Positions 34,302-47,200 of a stretch of DNA of 64,000 nt are shown here, in pieces. Below the pieces are notes generated by a model. It saw only the letters and a program-made list of their open reading frames with translations. It did no database searches and was not told where the DNA came from. Source of the stretch: Clytia hemisphaerica. Taxonomy: Eukaryota > Cnidaria > Hydrozoa > Leptothecata > Clytiidae. The position numbers were made by a program, and so were the translations under genes. The stretch spans positions 763,106 through 827,105 of the forward strand of contig CACVBU010000674.1 of NCBI GenBank assembly GCA_902728285.1. Direction: 5' to 3'. Position 1 is the first letter of the stretch, and each line of letters starts with the position of its first letter.

Positions 34302-36492
34302 AGTATATTAAGTGTTAAAGGACCTGTCTTGTTTGAATCTATAGTTGTCATTGTTGCGACACCATCTAATATGTAGAGCTTTCGGTTTTTTTTGCAAATA
34401 ATGTATCACAACAGGAATGTCATGTTATATGCGATGCTATTCTCAGAGAACTGGCACCATTCTTGTACAGCGATGCCAGTTTTTTTGTAATTTCTTTTGT
34501 TTCTCATAGACAGATAAGTTTACATTTCGTCATTTTGTATCCTTCGTTTAATTTTATATTTATTATTTTTTGGTTTTAAGCATGTTATAACCAGTCTCAA
34601 TTTAGATATTTAGGACCTTTCATAATAAGAAGGGATGTATGTATCTTTAATGAGATGTTTAGAGGGATGAGATTTTATTTACTAGGTCACAGTGTGGATG
34701 TAAACCACACTGAAACGACCGCCTTCCATCACGCAATCACGCATCACGCTCGCGAAAGAGCGCACGCACATTATTAACGCACCAGATAAACATGTCATCT
34801 CCAGTACATTTTAGATTACTCATTGAAAACAGATACAATATAGTAATTTTTCATGTCTCGATTATTCAATTCCAAATAAAAGACATTCAGGGAAAAAAGA
34901 AAGAGAAACACCTGGATAATCTAGTTAAAAAAAACCGAAAGTAAATGGTAGACAAAGTAATGAGCTAAGGCAAAACGAGATTAACGTACCACTATGAGAG
35001 AAACCGCCTCCGGCGGTCGATTAGTTTTTGGTATAGTATAGCCCGTCACCATTTGGAAAATAACCTAATCTCTGGAAGGTATAGAATTATATTGGGACTT
35101 TTTATTAGAATAGATGTATGTATTTTTATTGAGATTTTTAGTGAGATGAGCGATCATTCTCTGGTCTTTAATTGATTGCGGGTGGGGTGATTTTGATTTA
35201 CTGATTACTTTAATTCTTTAATTTTCGCACTCTTTGACCACCCGATAATTAAAGGATGCGCGAATTAATGACAAATATTTTTGGGTATTTCTAGCTTAAA
35301 CAATAGCTTTGGTAGCTTCAAGAAATATTTGTTTACTATCTTTTTTGTTTTTACCCATCCTTTTATATGCTCGAACTAGAGTACAGTATTGCTTTTGCTG
35401 AATTTAATAATATGTTTTTTCTTCAATTAAATTTTCAAATTTTGGAATAATATACAATGTCGATAACAATATAATAAAATGCGCGAAAATTAAGGATATT
35501 AAGGTATTGAGCGGTATGTAAAAACTTCTTAGTAAAAAGAAATCTATTACAGACCAAAAAGTGTGTACACTGCTATAAATTTTATTTCTTATTATTTATG
35601 TTAAAAAAGAACATTTTACTCTTTCAAATTTGTTACCGAAAAAATCTATATATATTTCAAGATAAACACACCTGCCTTATTTTCGGTTAACCCCCCCCCC
35701 CCCCCACTTTGTCTCTCTTCATAAACATATAGCTTAGCTTAATAATATTAAAACTCAATGAAATAATGGCGATAGGATAGCATAACTGTAAAATGGGTTT
35801 TTGAAAAGTCAAGACAGTTCAAGGAAGAGGCATTTATTACTTTATTGTGTACGTACGCTTTCTTATCACCCCCCCCCCCACTTTAGTGTGTACGTACATA
35901 CTATGAAAGGTTAACATAAGAAAATCGTGTATAAAATCGAATATTCGTGTTTCGAAATTAACTTCCGCGAAAATTTCTTCCCTTAAGGTAAACGTTAAAA
36001 ACCACTCAAGATTTTTCTTCGAAATCATATAATCGGAACAACATTCTAGCGGCAGAAATTTTCATGATTATCATAGTTTTTCAAACAGCCAAAATTTTCA
36101 TGATTGTAATGATTTTTTTGGAAGTGGTTTTGAGCAATAACATAAAGAAAAGTAAAGATACTGGAGAAGAAGCGACTTTAGAGTGGGAAACAGTCCAGTG
36201 TGTAGGAATTGCCAGCGTTTATTGCGAAAACCGTTGAAAAACTTTGAATTTGATTTATCTCTGTCTGAACTGAAAACCTGAAAATAAAATGGAATCAACA
36301 TCAACAGCAACATCTAGCAACGTTGAAGGTAAGATGTATGAATGCGTGTTTAAATATGCTAACAATATAACCAAATATGCTAAACTGTAAGCTTTGTATT
36401 TAGAATAATTTCTATTTCTATTTACCATACATCCTGTGCCCAAGTTCAGGAGTTGCCATAAAGCCATTATGGTGATAACCGGGAGGGCACAT
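34302..36492. other. No gene seen; two poly-C tracts
   Basis: Downstream of the E3 gene. AATAAA near 34874 could be its polyadenylation signal. C tracts of about 16 (35692-35706) and 11 (35868-35879) bases, each next to CACTTT, stand in AT-rich DNA. No exon is supported. Confidence 0.5.
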
Positions 36493-36754
36493 TGGGCTCT
36501 TCCAGAAAAAATCCGATCATGGGGGGTGGAGGATGAATTGTCCAGGGGTATTGAAAAAATACCAAAAAATTGCAATGTCCAGGGGGTAAATTCCAATGTC
36601 CAGGGGTAATTTTTTGTGTCCACAGGGTTGATTTGATGTTTGTCCAGGGGTAACCCGTGTCCAGGGGGTTAAAAATCAAAATGAAAAATTGAAAAAAATG
36701 AAAAAAATAATATATCCTCCACCCCCCATGAACGGATTTTTCTGGAAGAGCCCA
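36493..36754. mobile_element. MITE with about 42-bp TIRs
   Basis: TGGGCTCTTCCAGAAAAA...CATGGGGGGTGGAGGAT (36493-36534) is matched by its complement at 36714-36754 with one or two differences. Inside, GTCCAGGGG(G)TA is repeated about six times. No coding capacity. Target duplication not resolved. Confidence 0.75.
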
Positions 36755-37409
36755 TTGCTACACATTGTATTTCTATTTATATAGTGAAATTTTAGAAAGG
36801 AATAGTATTGATATATAAATAACTCAAACTGATAAAAACGAAAAAAAGTTAAGAATATTTTTGTTATTTATGTATATTTACGACTTTTTTGGTATTTTTA
36901 ATTTTTTAATCATTCCGAAACAGAGGGTAATTTAGCAAAAAGTTAAGAGGAATTTAAATAGTGGTATATGCGAAAGAAAAACCTAATCCAAATGAAGATA
37001 GAAGAAAAGTAATAGTGGAGAAACAATGATTTGCAAAAATACTTTTTTGATAAACACTCTTCCGTACAATCATTTACACAAGTTCATCAAAATACATAAA
37101 AAATGGGGACAAATACAAAAGCAAACACATCAAATACAAAACAAAACCCAAAGTCCCAGACTTGTGACTGGTATAGTGACTTTCCACGTATTTAAGGGCC
37201 CACACTCAGTCGCCTTCAGGAAACATAACAGAAAAAGATACTGACCAGCAGCTTCCAAATAAATAACAAACAACAAAAAGACACTATAACGAAATACAGT
37301 ACAAAAGGGCAATAAGAACATTGTAATAACAATCCCACAGACACTACAGGTAAAAAACCATTTGTTGCAAACAACATCTCTTAGACAAAAATTGAAAAAT
37401 ACAGAATTA

Positions 37410-38153
37410 CTCTAGGGGCTGAGTTAGGTCCCATATGCGCATCAGCTTATAGTCATTTTTTCTTTTGATCATGAAAGTATAGTCCTTGAAGAGTCAGAAA
37501 ACGTGTGTGGCGTTATTTGGATCAGGCTCAAATTTCCATAATGGCGGATTTTAGATTTTCAACCCTTTTTAGCCCTCTTGATTTTTTTTTCGACTTTAAA
37601 CATAGACATATTGTATACCAATCGATCCGAAATCTTATACTGATTAAGAAAAAGGTCAGAATCATGGTCTGAAAATTTCGTTATCTGGAGATATGAAGCA
37701 CTTTCGATTTCGATTTTTTGAAATGACTACTTTTGATTCCAGATTTGCGTGGCTGTAACATTTGATTGGCATACTTAATTTACTTGAAATTTTCGGAGGG
37801 TCTTGCCTACCGTTTAAATAATAAAATTCAGGAAAAATTTTTTTTCTACATGAATTTCGAAATCCATAATGGCGGATTCAAAATTTTCTTTCGTCACATG
37901 GGCTATTAGGCTCTGCTAGGCTAAGAAAAATATTTTTTGAGCTTAAAACCCTGCATATTATACACCAATCGATCAGAAATTTTATGCTGATTAGAAAAAG
38001 GTCAGAACCATGGTCTGAAAATTTCGTTATCAAGAGATACGAAGTACTTACGTTTGCTAAGTTTTGAAAACGAAAGTACTTCATAGCTCGAGATAGCAAA
38101 AATCAGACCATGGTTCTGACCTTTTTCTTAATCAGCAAAAAATTTTCCTAGAG
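37410..38153. mobile_element. TA-flanked insertion (744 bp) in the PLE 3' UTR
   Basis: Copy 1 has only about 57 bp between the PLE blocks that here are about 780 bp apart. The extra DNA begins CTCTAGG and ends CCTAGAG, with TA on both sides. It contains two direct copies (about 37605-37705 and 37960-38055) of a block with ATGGTCTGAAAATTTCGTTA and one inverted copy (38063-38137) forming a hairpin. TA duplication would fit Tc1/mariner-type MITEs. Confidence 0.5.
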
Positions 38154-38271
38154 TAAATCAAAAGTTGGACAAGAACCCGGTTCGGCGTCGGGACGACCGC
38201 ACGGGGAAAGGGAAAGTAGGAAATGAATAACTCCGATGCTGATGCTAAAAAACAACAAGAAGCCCGTTGGG

Positions 38272-39829
38272 CGTGACGGCCCAGCGAAAAGTAACGTGTT
38301 GAAAACGAGTGTGCGAAATAGCAAATGTATGACCCTGTTGACATGGATCAAAGTGAAGACAGGAAAAATCTTTTCAAAATCACCGCGGTACTTCCCGGGG
38401 GGGCAGTGGGTTTACCAACTGACAGTATGTGCAGCGAAAAAATTGGCTTTTAGAATCGCACCGTTACAGTGCAGAAAAAAATCGGTGAAATTCATACCCT
38501 TACAGTGCATTTTTTCAAATTTTAAACTCTTTTAGAGCAAAAAAAATCAACATTTTCGAGCAAAAATTTGCAATTTTTCCCAGATTTGCTGAAATTTCCA
38601 CCCTTATACAGTGCATTTATTAAAAGTCCACCCTTACAGTGCATTTCTGATATTTTGAAAAACATGCCCTTAACCGCCGCACATACCCGTCGGTCAATTT
38701 GCCTGACTGCCCCCCCGGGGGTACTTCTCATTGGTTAGGCGGTCAGCGAAAAATTGTTCTATTCGCGTCACCCGCCCGCATCAAATTTTCCGCTGATTTT
38801 CTGGTGCGGAGATGCGGAAAAAAATCTGGGAAAAGCAATTTGTTCTTTTAAAGTATAGCTTTTTTCTCAATTGCTCTGAGGACCATCGAAAAATTGTTTT
38901 GCTCGCGTTACCACCCGCCCCTGAGTTACTGGCGTGATTTAAAAAAACCCGGGAATGTTTTTGACCGCCCGTCTGCCCGCATGCATTTTTAACACCCGTT
39001 GCGACGCGAACAGAGCATTTTTTCGATGGCCGCCTTAGACGCTTGAAATTTTATTGAATGGTCTCCTGACCAACCGGGAGCAGGTTCAACCGGTTGAATA
39101 CTCTCTGGTACCTAATAGCTGGGGGGTTTGGAACAAGCGGGGTGAGGTTGGAAAAAATCTCAAAACTTAATAAGCGGGGGGTTGGAATAAAAATGTCCTA
39201 GGTGGAAAATTGCCATAAATAGTGCGCGCCCATAGAAAAATATTTTAAAAAACCGCAAAAATATAGTGAGTGGGTGCTCTTTAACCAATTAGGTGCACTC
39301 ACATGCAGGGAGAAATATCCCTGCAGGCATGTTAGTTGGATCAGACCGTAAACCAGAAAAATAATCTTTAAAAAACTAGACGGTGAAAGAGTTTGAAAAA
39401 TCAAGCCACCGACCGTTTTTAATGCGACAGATCCAGAAATGAGCATTTTAAAAAACTTCATGAAAACTTGAGCAAAGACTATAAGATATGGCAGAATGTT
39501 GAAAAAGGTTTATAAGGAAAAATCATTACAAAATTTCTTTGGTTTGAAAGTCTCTTGACCACTAAAACAAATAAAATGTTCAAGAAAGTATGAATCAACC
39601 TCCTCGCTTCGACGCCATCTTGTTTTGTTTTGAAAATTGTTTTGAAGGAGCGCGGAATCAGAAAATATATCTTTTATAGCCAGTATCTGACTTTAGCAAG
39701 CTTTTCCCTCTCCAGACGGCAAAATTAAAAAGTGTGTTTCTGGTTTTAAGCGCCGTTTCTACCAAAACGGACGGACAGACACACACACGTAGGAACAGAA
39801 CGTTGCAAATGAAAGGTCGCTGGGCCAAA
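38272..39829. mobile_element. Insertion of about 1.56 kb in the PLE T/G-rich region (approximate limits)
   Basis: PLE sequence stops near 38270 and resumes near 39830. GGCCCAGCGA (38279-38288) and its complement TCGCTGGGCC (39818-39828) lie at the two junctions. No coding exon is supported inside; it contains the smaller MITE at 38395-38719. Target duplication not found. Confidence 0.45.
38395..38719. mobile_element. hAT-like MITE, 325 bp, 8-bp TSD
   Basis: GGTACTTC lies on both sides (38387-38394 and 38720-38727). Ends are CCGGGGGGGCAGT and the complement of CCCGGGGGGGCAGT, followed by imperfect TIR for about 48 bp (GTATGTGCAGCG / GTATGTGCGGCG). Inside, CCTTACAGTGCATTT is repeated three to four times. 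Confidence 0.75.
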
Positions 39830-39866
39830 AAAAAAACACAAAACACAAAACACAAAAAAAACAATT

Positions 39867-40800
39867 TCACAATTTAAAAATATGTAAAAATTCTTTGATG
39901 ATTTTCCCATATTTCATAAAACAGTCCGCAAACCTCGAACAACATTTGACAACTTGTTTCTTCAAGAAAGCATTTGAAGCTCCCTGGTTTCGCATTCGAA
40001 TGAAAAGCTCAGTGACTCTAGGAGTTAGATCTTCAAACATGAGTGTGCTACGTGCTATCCTTAAAATTTCTGAAAAGATGGATCCATAAAAAATGCACGA
40101 TGGGATGTTACTGTCGGCATGTGGCATCCTTACAATAAATAAGGGAAAGGCATCTCTCTTATCAAAAAGTTTGTATCTAAAAATATTGTTTTCAACTGTG
40201 ATATCAAAATCTAAAAACGATGCATGGTTTCCATGGTGCTCAACTTTGAGATCTAATTCTTTAGGGTAAATCTGTTTGTAGCAATTATGAAACTCATCTC
40301 TGTCATTTAAGGCACGCAGAGTGGAAGTTGTAGGCACTATAGGCGAACTAGCAGAAATGACACCTTTGACATACTCAGATTCAAAATGGTACAAAAACAG
40401 ATTTGCCCAAAAAGGAGCAGGATCTATTCCCATGGGAATTCCAATGCACTGTTTAAGAATAGAAATGCCAACTTTGAAGAAGCAATTTTTTATCAGAAAG
40501 GACACACACTCAAACAGTGAAGTACTAGTAAAGAACCTATCACCCTTCCCTTTTGTAGTCCAGTATGCTGAAGTATTTGAAAAACCAAGTTTATTTTTAC
40601 AACCTAAATCAAACACAAAGTTAATAATTTTGGTTAAAATTTCAATGAGAAGATCGTGTGGAAGGGTTGTGTACAGTGTTGCAAAATCGAATTTAGAAAT
40701 TCCTTTTGCTTTTTTCTTGGCATTGATTCTGTTAAGATGTCCAATAACAGGCGAAGAATTTTGTACAACCCAGAACTTAGGGTCGTTGTAAAACATGGAG
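39867..40800 (-). pseudogene. Penelope-like reverse transcriptase copy 4
   Basis: One continuous frame from about 40800 to TGA at 39867: KFWVVQNSSPVIGHLN, SKFDFATLYTTLPHDLL (motif A), CIGIPMGIDPAPFWANLF (motif B), then PIVPTTSTLRALNDRDEF, where other copies have RFIDDLCAIND: the motif C Asp pair is deleted (about 40305-40325), so it is catalytically dead despite the open frame. Then SFLDFDITVENN, KLFDKRDAFPLFIVRMPH, SEILRIARSTLMFEDL and EFLHIF. Missing the N-terminal third. Confidence 0.8.
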
Positions 40801-41286
40801 CCCATCCATGGAGTACTCCAATGGTGTACCTAATGGAGTACCCTAATTTTTGTGCCTCTGGACATCGGAAAATGGGAAAAATTATTTCATAAGATGTGAA
40901 GGTGTCTTCTTTTTAAAATCTCTGTGGTTCAGCCTCTAAAACACTTTCAAAAATGAAAAAAATTGAACTTCATACTTTTTCGACGAGCTTGCTGCGGTAA
41001 AATCTTCTAACGTTCTCTCGGCATGAAAAAATCTTTATCTCTTGAGATCTTGCAGACCAGACAGACCAAACATAATTATTCCCGACTTTTCCGTTTCGGA
41101 TTCTATCATCGAGCCTGTATGTTATTTTCCTACACATAAACGGAGGCTAGTGCGCAGCATTTGATTGGTTATTTGAACGATTACGTCAATTTAAACCAAT
41201 GAATTTGATTTAGCGCACGAGGCGAAGAACAGTCTGTCTCATGCATAAAATTTTCATTCTCTTCTACGAAACAAGGAACACGGATT

Positions 41287-44200
41287 ATGGCAGAGTTCAG
41301 GAGAAGGTTCTGTCGAGAAGGAACAAAGCAAACTTTTCATGAAAGTAAGTGTGTCAGGCATTTGAATATTTACTTTCTACACCACATATTTTATAGGTGA
41401 ACATTTGTAGTGGTTGTATTACTTGGGCAAAAGGGTATTGATGTACCTTTTCTTAGCTTTTCAGTTGTGCCAGAATCTGAAGAATGTCTGTGTGTGTATC
41501 TATCTGTCCCCTCAAAACTTTGGAGCAGGCCAGGGAGTACTAGGGCAAAATGGGCGGTTCCAGTTAAAGTTCGTTACCCAGTGGACAACATGGGTTTCCC
41601 GTAGCATTTTACTTCTGAAACAAAATTTCCCAGGATTTCCAAACCAAGTGAAAAAAAAATCCAACAAATAACCCTGTCGTCAACAGGGGGCCAATTTTTT
41701 TTGGAAATGCACCTGGTCTTTTTGTAAATTTTTGGGAAAAAGTATAAAAAATATTTCAGTCCCACGCAGGCTCACTTTTTTGCAGGTTATAGCAATTGTT
41801 TTATAAAAACTGCTGTCCCGAGTAGGGTCCATTATTCTAAGTACAGCGGAGCACCTCTGTCAGATGGCGAGGGTAGTAACCCCCTCCCTGGGGGAGCAGC
41901 AGGCTTATGGCTTCACAATATTGTCAGATTCAAGGGGGGGGGCACTAACGTGGACAGCAAACAGGCCCTGCCACTGGGGTTTTAAAAATTGGACCCTGTC
42001 AGATATATAGGCACGTCTCCGTACCTAATTTTGCCTGAGTGCCTACCCTGGGCAGCTGATTAGACTGAAATTTTGCGCAAATCACATAGTTTCTAAGCAA
42101 GGGGGTGTTAAAAGTATGACTTTCCTAAGGGGGGGTTGCCAGTTAAGGGGGAGCATAGTGGGCACCCTCCCCCCCTTTATAAAGGGGGGTTCGAGAATTT
42201 TACCGAATTTAAAAGAAGGGGGGCTTGTGAAAATTTCAAATAAAAGGGGTGTCTTGGACAAAAAGAGGGGGGTTAATTTTTTAAGGGGGGGGGCTTAGAA
42301 GATTTGGCAATTTGCAAAAGAGTGTTTCCCATTCATTTTTAAATTTCTCAACAATTAATATATTTCCATTCATTTGAATGAAGCAAAAACTCTGTTTCCA
42401 CAACTCTTGATGGAGTATGTTGCTTTTTCAACCTTTATAGTTAGAGATTGTAACAGTTTGTGCGTAAAAGGTCAAAAAAAAGAGGGGGGTTGAACTTAAA
42501 CCTGGGAACAAGAGGGGGGGGTTGAATAAAAAAAGGGGGTTGAGGAATTTCCATTTTGAAGAGGGGGTTGAGCTATAAGAGGGGGGTGCCATTTTTAAGG
42601 GGGGCTTGCTACCCCTCTGCCCACTATGGGGAGGGCCTTAAGATAAGTAACTTTTCCCTTTGTAAATAGAAGTCAACAAGCTCAACAAAAATCATCTAAC
42701 CTTATTATGACTCTTGTACAATTGTTTCATTTATACTGATTTTCTAAGGGGTTGTGAAATTTTAAATGAATTTCCTATGCTTCAATCATAATCCTTGGAT
42801 GAATTTCTGCCTGGGGAATGATGTCTTCTGCCAAATAACCACTTGTGGTCTACTTTGGGAATTTCTCAAGTGTCCAAAAGGCTGTTTCTGGCACTTTTGG
42901 GGAAATTTTAAAAAATCTAGACCTTTTGTCCCCCTTTTGAGGGGTTAGAATAAAAATATCCTGGGTACTTTGAAAAATCTTTACCAAAATTAGCAAGCCG
43001 GGGGGAGGCTTATTAGGTACCCAAGAGTATATAAAAAACGGATTGTTTGGAAAAAAATTGGGTTGTATTCAAAACTTCATTTGTTTTTCAACTTCACCCC
43101 TTTTCTGCTGTTGGGGAAGTTTTTTCAATGATTTTCCAATAAGGGGGGGGGGGCAATAAAAGAAATCCAGGTGTAACAAAACTTTTCTGGAAGAGAACTT
43201 TTCAACTTTTTAACAAATGTTTCATGTTTCACTTTTATAATATGGCTGATATTTCTTTCTTTATTTTATCATTTGTTTCTATCTTTTATATAACATTTGA
43301 ACTAAGAAGTACATTTTGGTGTGTAATGCAAATGTCAAAGGTGTTTAAAAATTAGTTGCTCGGATCTAGCTCGTGAAAAGGGGGGAGAGAAAAATTTCAA
43401 CATTTCTTGGGAGGGAAAGTGCAAAAGAGTAGGACCCGGGGTAGGAAAAGGTTTCTTTTCATTTTCAGGGGGGGATATGACAACCGAGCAGTCTAAAATT
43501 ATCCTGGCCCAGGAGGAAACTATGGGTCTCAAATTTATTTCTATTTTCGTACATGGGCCCCACCAACGGGGGTGGGGGGCAGGGGTTCATGCCCCCCCCC
43601 CCCATTTTTTGGTAGACCATCTCATACATTTTTAAGAGTTACTATTTTAAGCTGGTTTGAGGCCAAATTAAACCACAAAAACTATTATTCTCTCTTGCTT
43701 TTTTCTTGGGGCACCCCAGAGACCCGGGAGGGGGGGGGATATTTGGCAAAATGGGTTACTTTTATGTGGGAGTCATAAGGGTCCCTTTTTCAAACCTTCA
43801 AACATCCTTAAAGGGGTGCAAATTTACAAAATTAAAAGATTGACTCCCTCAAAGGTCCTTGAAATTTGCACCAAAACTTCTCTCAAAGGGTCTTAAAATC
43901 GTCAAAAATGGAGAAAACTTTTATTACCCCCAGGTCCTGAGGACACTATAATCCTGACCAACTTTAAGTAAGATATGTTTATGTTATTCTAGGTTCCTCA
44001 GATGATAATGAGATCTCAGACGATATGATTTCAATACACATACAAGATAATGGTGATGACAATGATTTATCTTTCTTTGATGCTTCCCAGGTAAGATGAC
44101 AATTCAGGCACAATTCAAAATAGATATTGAAATAGTATATTCCTGTATATTCCTCCTGGTTTCTGAACAAGACTTGATGATGTCAGCTTTCCGAACATAC

Positions 44201-47200
44201 ACTTTTTTTTATAAGAATGGTGTAAATCCATTTTATCATGGATATTCTTAAATTTTTTGGGGAAATCATCCTAAAATATTCTTACAGCATTCTTAGGTCA
44301 GGATCCTAATTCGGACTAGATTTAACATTTAGTACATACGTCTCAAGCATAAAAAGGCATTTTTGTTAACAGAGTGGGACTTACTTGGGGGTAATTGACA
44401 ATTTGTAATCAGAAATGCTCTAAAATAGCATTCTTAGGTTGAGTAAGAAAATTCCATGATGGTGATATTCTTAACATATTCTTAATTTTTGGCCATTTTA
44501 TCATGGACATTCTTATGAAGTGTATTCTTTTTAAAAAAGCGTGTTGTTCAGAAGGGTTCACTACCCCTAGTCTAGAGCAAACCCCCTACCCTGAAAACTT
44601 CCACCTTTCTACAAAAAATTCTCTTGAACCGGGATGTAAAGGTAGAACATTCGGGTAGGGTGCTAAAGATTGGTGGGTTCAATCCAACCTAAACAATTTT
44701 TTGGTTTCTTTTTTATAGGACTATCCAGACTCCCCAGTTTTATTTTCTTCCTGTCCATCTCCAAATAAAAGGTATTTAAAGATAACATTCACAATTATCT
44801 CATGGAAACACTCTTGTTTCCAAGTTGATTTTTGGACCTACCTAGAGGTCCTATAAATTAACCCACGTTCGTTCTTCCGTTCGTTTGTTACCAACTTTTC
44901 TCAAGATTTTCAATATTTTCTAACAATTGCCAGAACAGCCGATAATCGTGCTGGAAAAGGGTTTTCTTCAATTTCTTGAGGTGTACTCATAAAATGCCAA
45001 TATTTGCTTTCAATCCAGCTTGTTTATTATTCAATCAGATAATCAGGGCTTGGTCCACATGTTGTAGGCCTGTTTACTTATCTTATGTTTTATCATTTTT
45101 TATAGGAAAAGTGAACTTGAATATCAGAGGATCAATGAACTTGAGTAAGTTATTTTTCTTATCAATTTCTACTTACTAACTAAATTGACTTCAGCTATAA
45201 TTATTATTAATTAATTTTAACTGTAAGTAAAGAAAGATTTTTAATCCAAATATTACTGAATTTCAATATTGACCAAGTATTCTCTTTCACAGGTTGTCTG
45301 GTTCCTTTGGTAGATCCACAAATAAGAAATCTCATCCTACCTCTCTGGATGTCTCCCCCTACCGTGATACACCAATCGATTCTCCACATTGCTCACCGGA
45401 TGTCTCCCCCTACCGTGATACACCAATCGATTCTCCACATTGCTCACCGGATGTCTCCCCCTACCGTGATACACCAATCGATTCTCCACATTGCTCACCG
45501 GATGTCTCCCCCTACCGTGATACACCAATCGATTCTCCAAATCGCTTACCGGATGTCTCCCCCTACCGTGATACACCAATCGATTCTCCAAATCGCTCAC
45601 CAGATGTCACCTACCGTGACGCATCCATCAATTCTCCATATCGCTCACCAGATGCCTCTCCCTACCTTGATACACCAATTAACCCAAACCATTTGTCAAA
45701 TGCTTCTTTGGGCTATCCCCTGGGTGCTTCTCGTTACCAAAATGACTCGCACAATGAATCTTGTCGCCTGCCAGTAGATTTCCCTACCCGTAATGTCCAA
45801 GACAACCTTTCACCAAATCAATCTCCTTCGTTCTCAGACCAGCATCAGAACCAACAGTCACCGCTAGAGTAGGTTGAATCATCTAATCATTGTGACTTAA
45901 TTGTAGGGGGTTGGAATAAAATGCTACGGGGTTATTTTCATGACATTTTTTAAAAAGGGGGTTGAATAATTTTAAATAAACAGAAGCATGGCATAAAAAT
46001 GGTTACTTTACTGGTCTAGATTGGCATTCAGAGTCTTAAAATGGGAGTTAATAATGAACAGGGGTTGGGTACTCAGTAGGAAAATTCATAAGGGGGCTCT
46101 TGATAAAATTCTATGGAGGTGATTTTTTTCTCCAGAAATTGTAAAATGACCATCTTACAATCAAGCACACAAGAGAAACTGAAAACCTTGAGATGTGGTC
46201 CCACAATTTTGACAGGCTTCTTTTTTTTTTTCTCGATTGATACGTTTTACCAAATCTGGCTGTAAATTTCACTTCCAAGTGTCTCCAGTCTAGTGCTACC
46301 ACACTATATATGACTAAACTTAATCTCCAATTTTAATTAATCGAAATTCTTTGCCCTTTCTTAGATCTTGGTACAATGGGGTGGAAAGACTTGTGAATAT
46401 TCCTGAAAACCGCTATTTGTCTGCAGACAATGACGTGATTGTGCCATTCATGATGAACATTAGAGATAATGACCCTGGTTTAATTTCTGGAGTGCCCCCA
46501 TCACATGTTTCCACCGATTGCAGCTTCATCATAGATCTTTCAATCTTAAAACACCCGGAGGATATCCTTTGTGACGAGTTAGGTTCTTGGAAGCAAACTG
46601 GAACTGGTACGAAGACTTACTCAGTGCACAAAAATAGCACCACTGAATGTGAATATATTTCAAGAGCTGACAAAGGGAAAACTGGAAGCATTGTAGTCAC
46701 CCGTAGAAACTACACCAATCTGTCAGATGACACTTTGAAAAAGCTAGTTGTTAGCATAACATCTTCTTCTGGTCAATACAAATTTGTGTTTGTAAGGTAT
46801 CGTTTTACCGGCCCTGCTCATATAATAAAAGTGAAGACCCATGGCAACTCAAAGCATCAAAGTACCCCCCACAACAAAGTTTTCAAAAGTACAAAAGAAC
46901 TTCTCTCAGAAGAAGTGTTGAAAGAAAAGTCACTAAACCGAGCTGTATTCAACGTCCGCCAAAGTGTTGGAGGCGAAAATCCTGACTCTGTAGCATCCAT
47001 ACCATCAGGCAAGGATCAGGCTGCTTACCTCAAGAAAAAGTCGAAACAAGCGAGTGCATATGAGGATCCTCTTTATCAAGTGACCCTAATAATGGCAAGT
47101 TACAAAGAAGGAGATGACAAATTCGTACGGTCTTACACCAATGATGACTCAGTACCAAAGATAATTGCGTTCACAGATCAGCAAATGAACGAGATTGTTA

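Larger units (their letters stand above)
36795..40800 (-). mobile_element. Penelope-like element copy 4, carrying later insertions
   Basis: Minus strand: 5'-truncated RT (39867-40800), T/G-rich 3' UTR (to about 39830), then after an insertion 38165-38270, after a second insertion 36795-37385. The pieces match, in order, the 3' UTR of copy 1 (14180-14591 and 18314-18738). Confidence 0.7.

Noticed and set aside
35692-35880. Poly-C tracts as a telomere-like or origin signal
   Set aside because: Just two simple homopolymers without a repeating telomeric unit.
45337-45600. Repetitive minus-strand frame VENRLVYHGRGRHP
   Set aside because: Antisense of the 51-bp coding repeat of the MULE gene.
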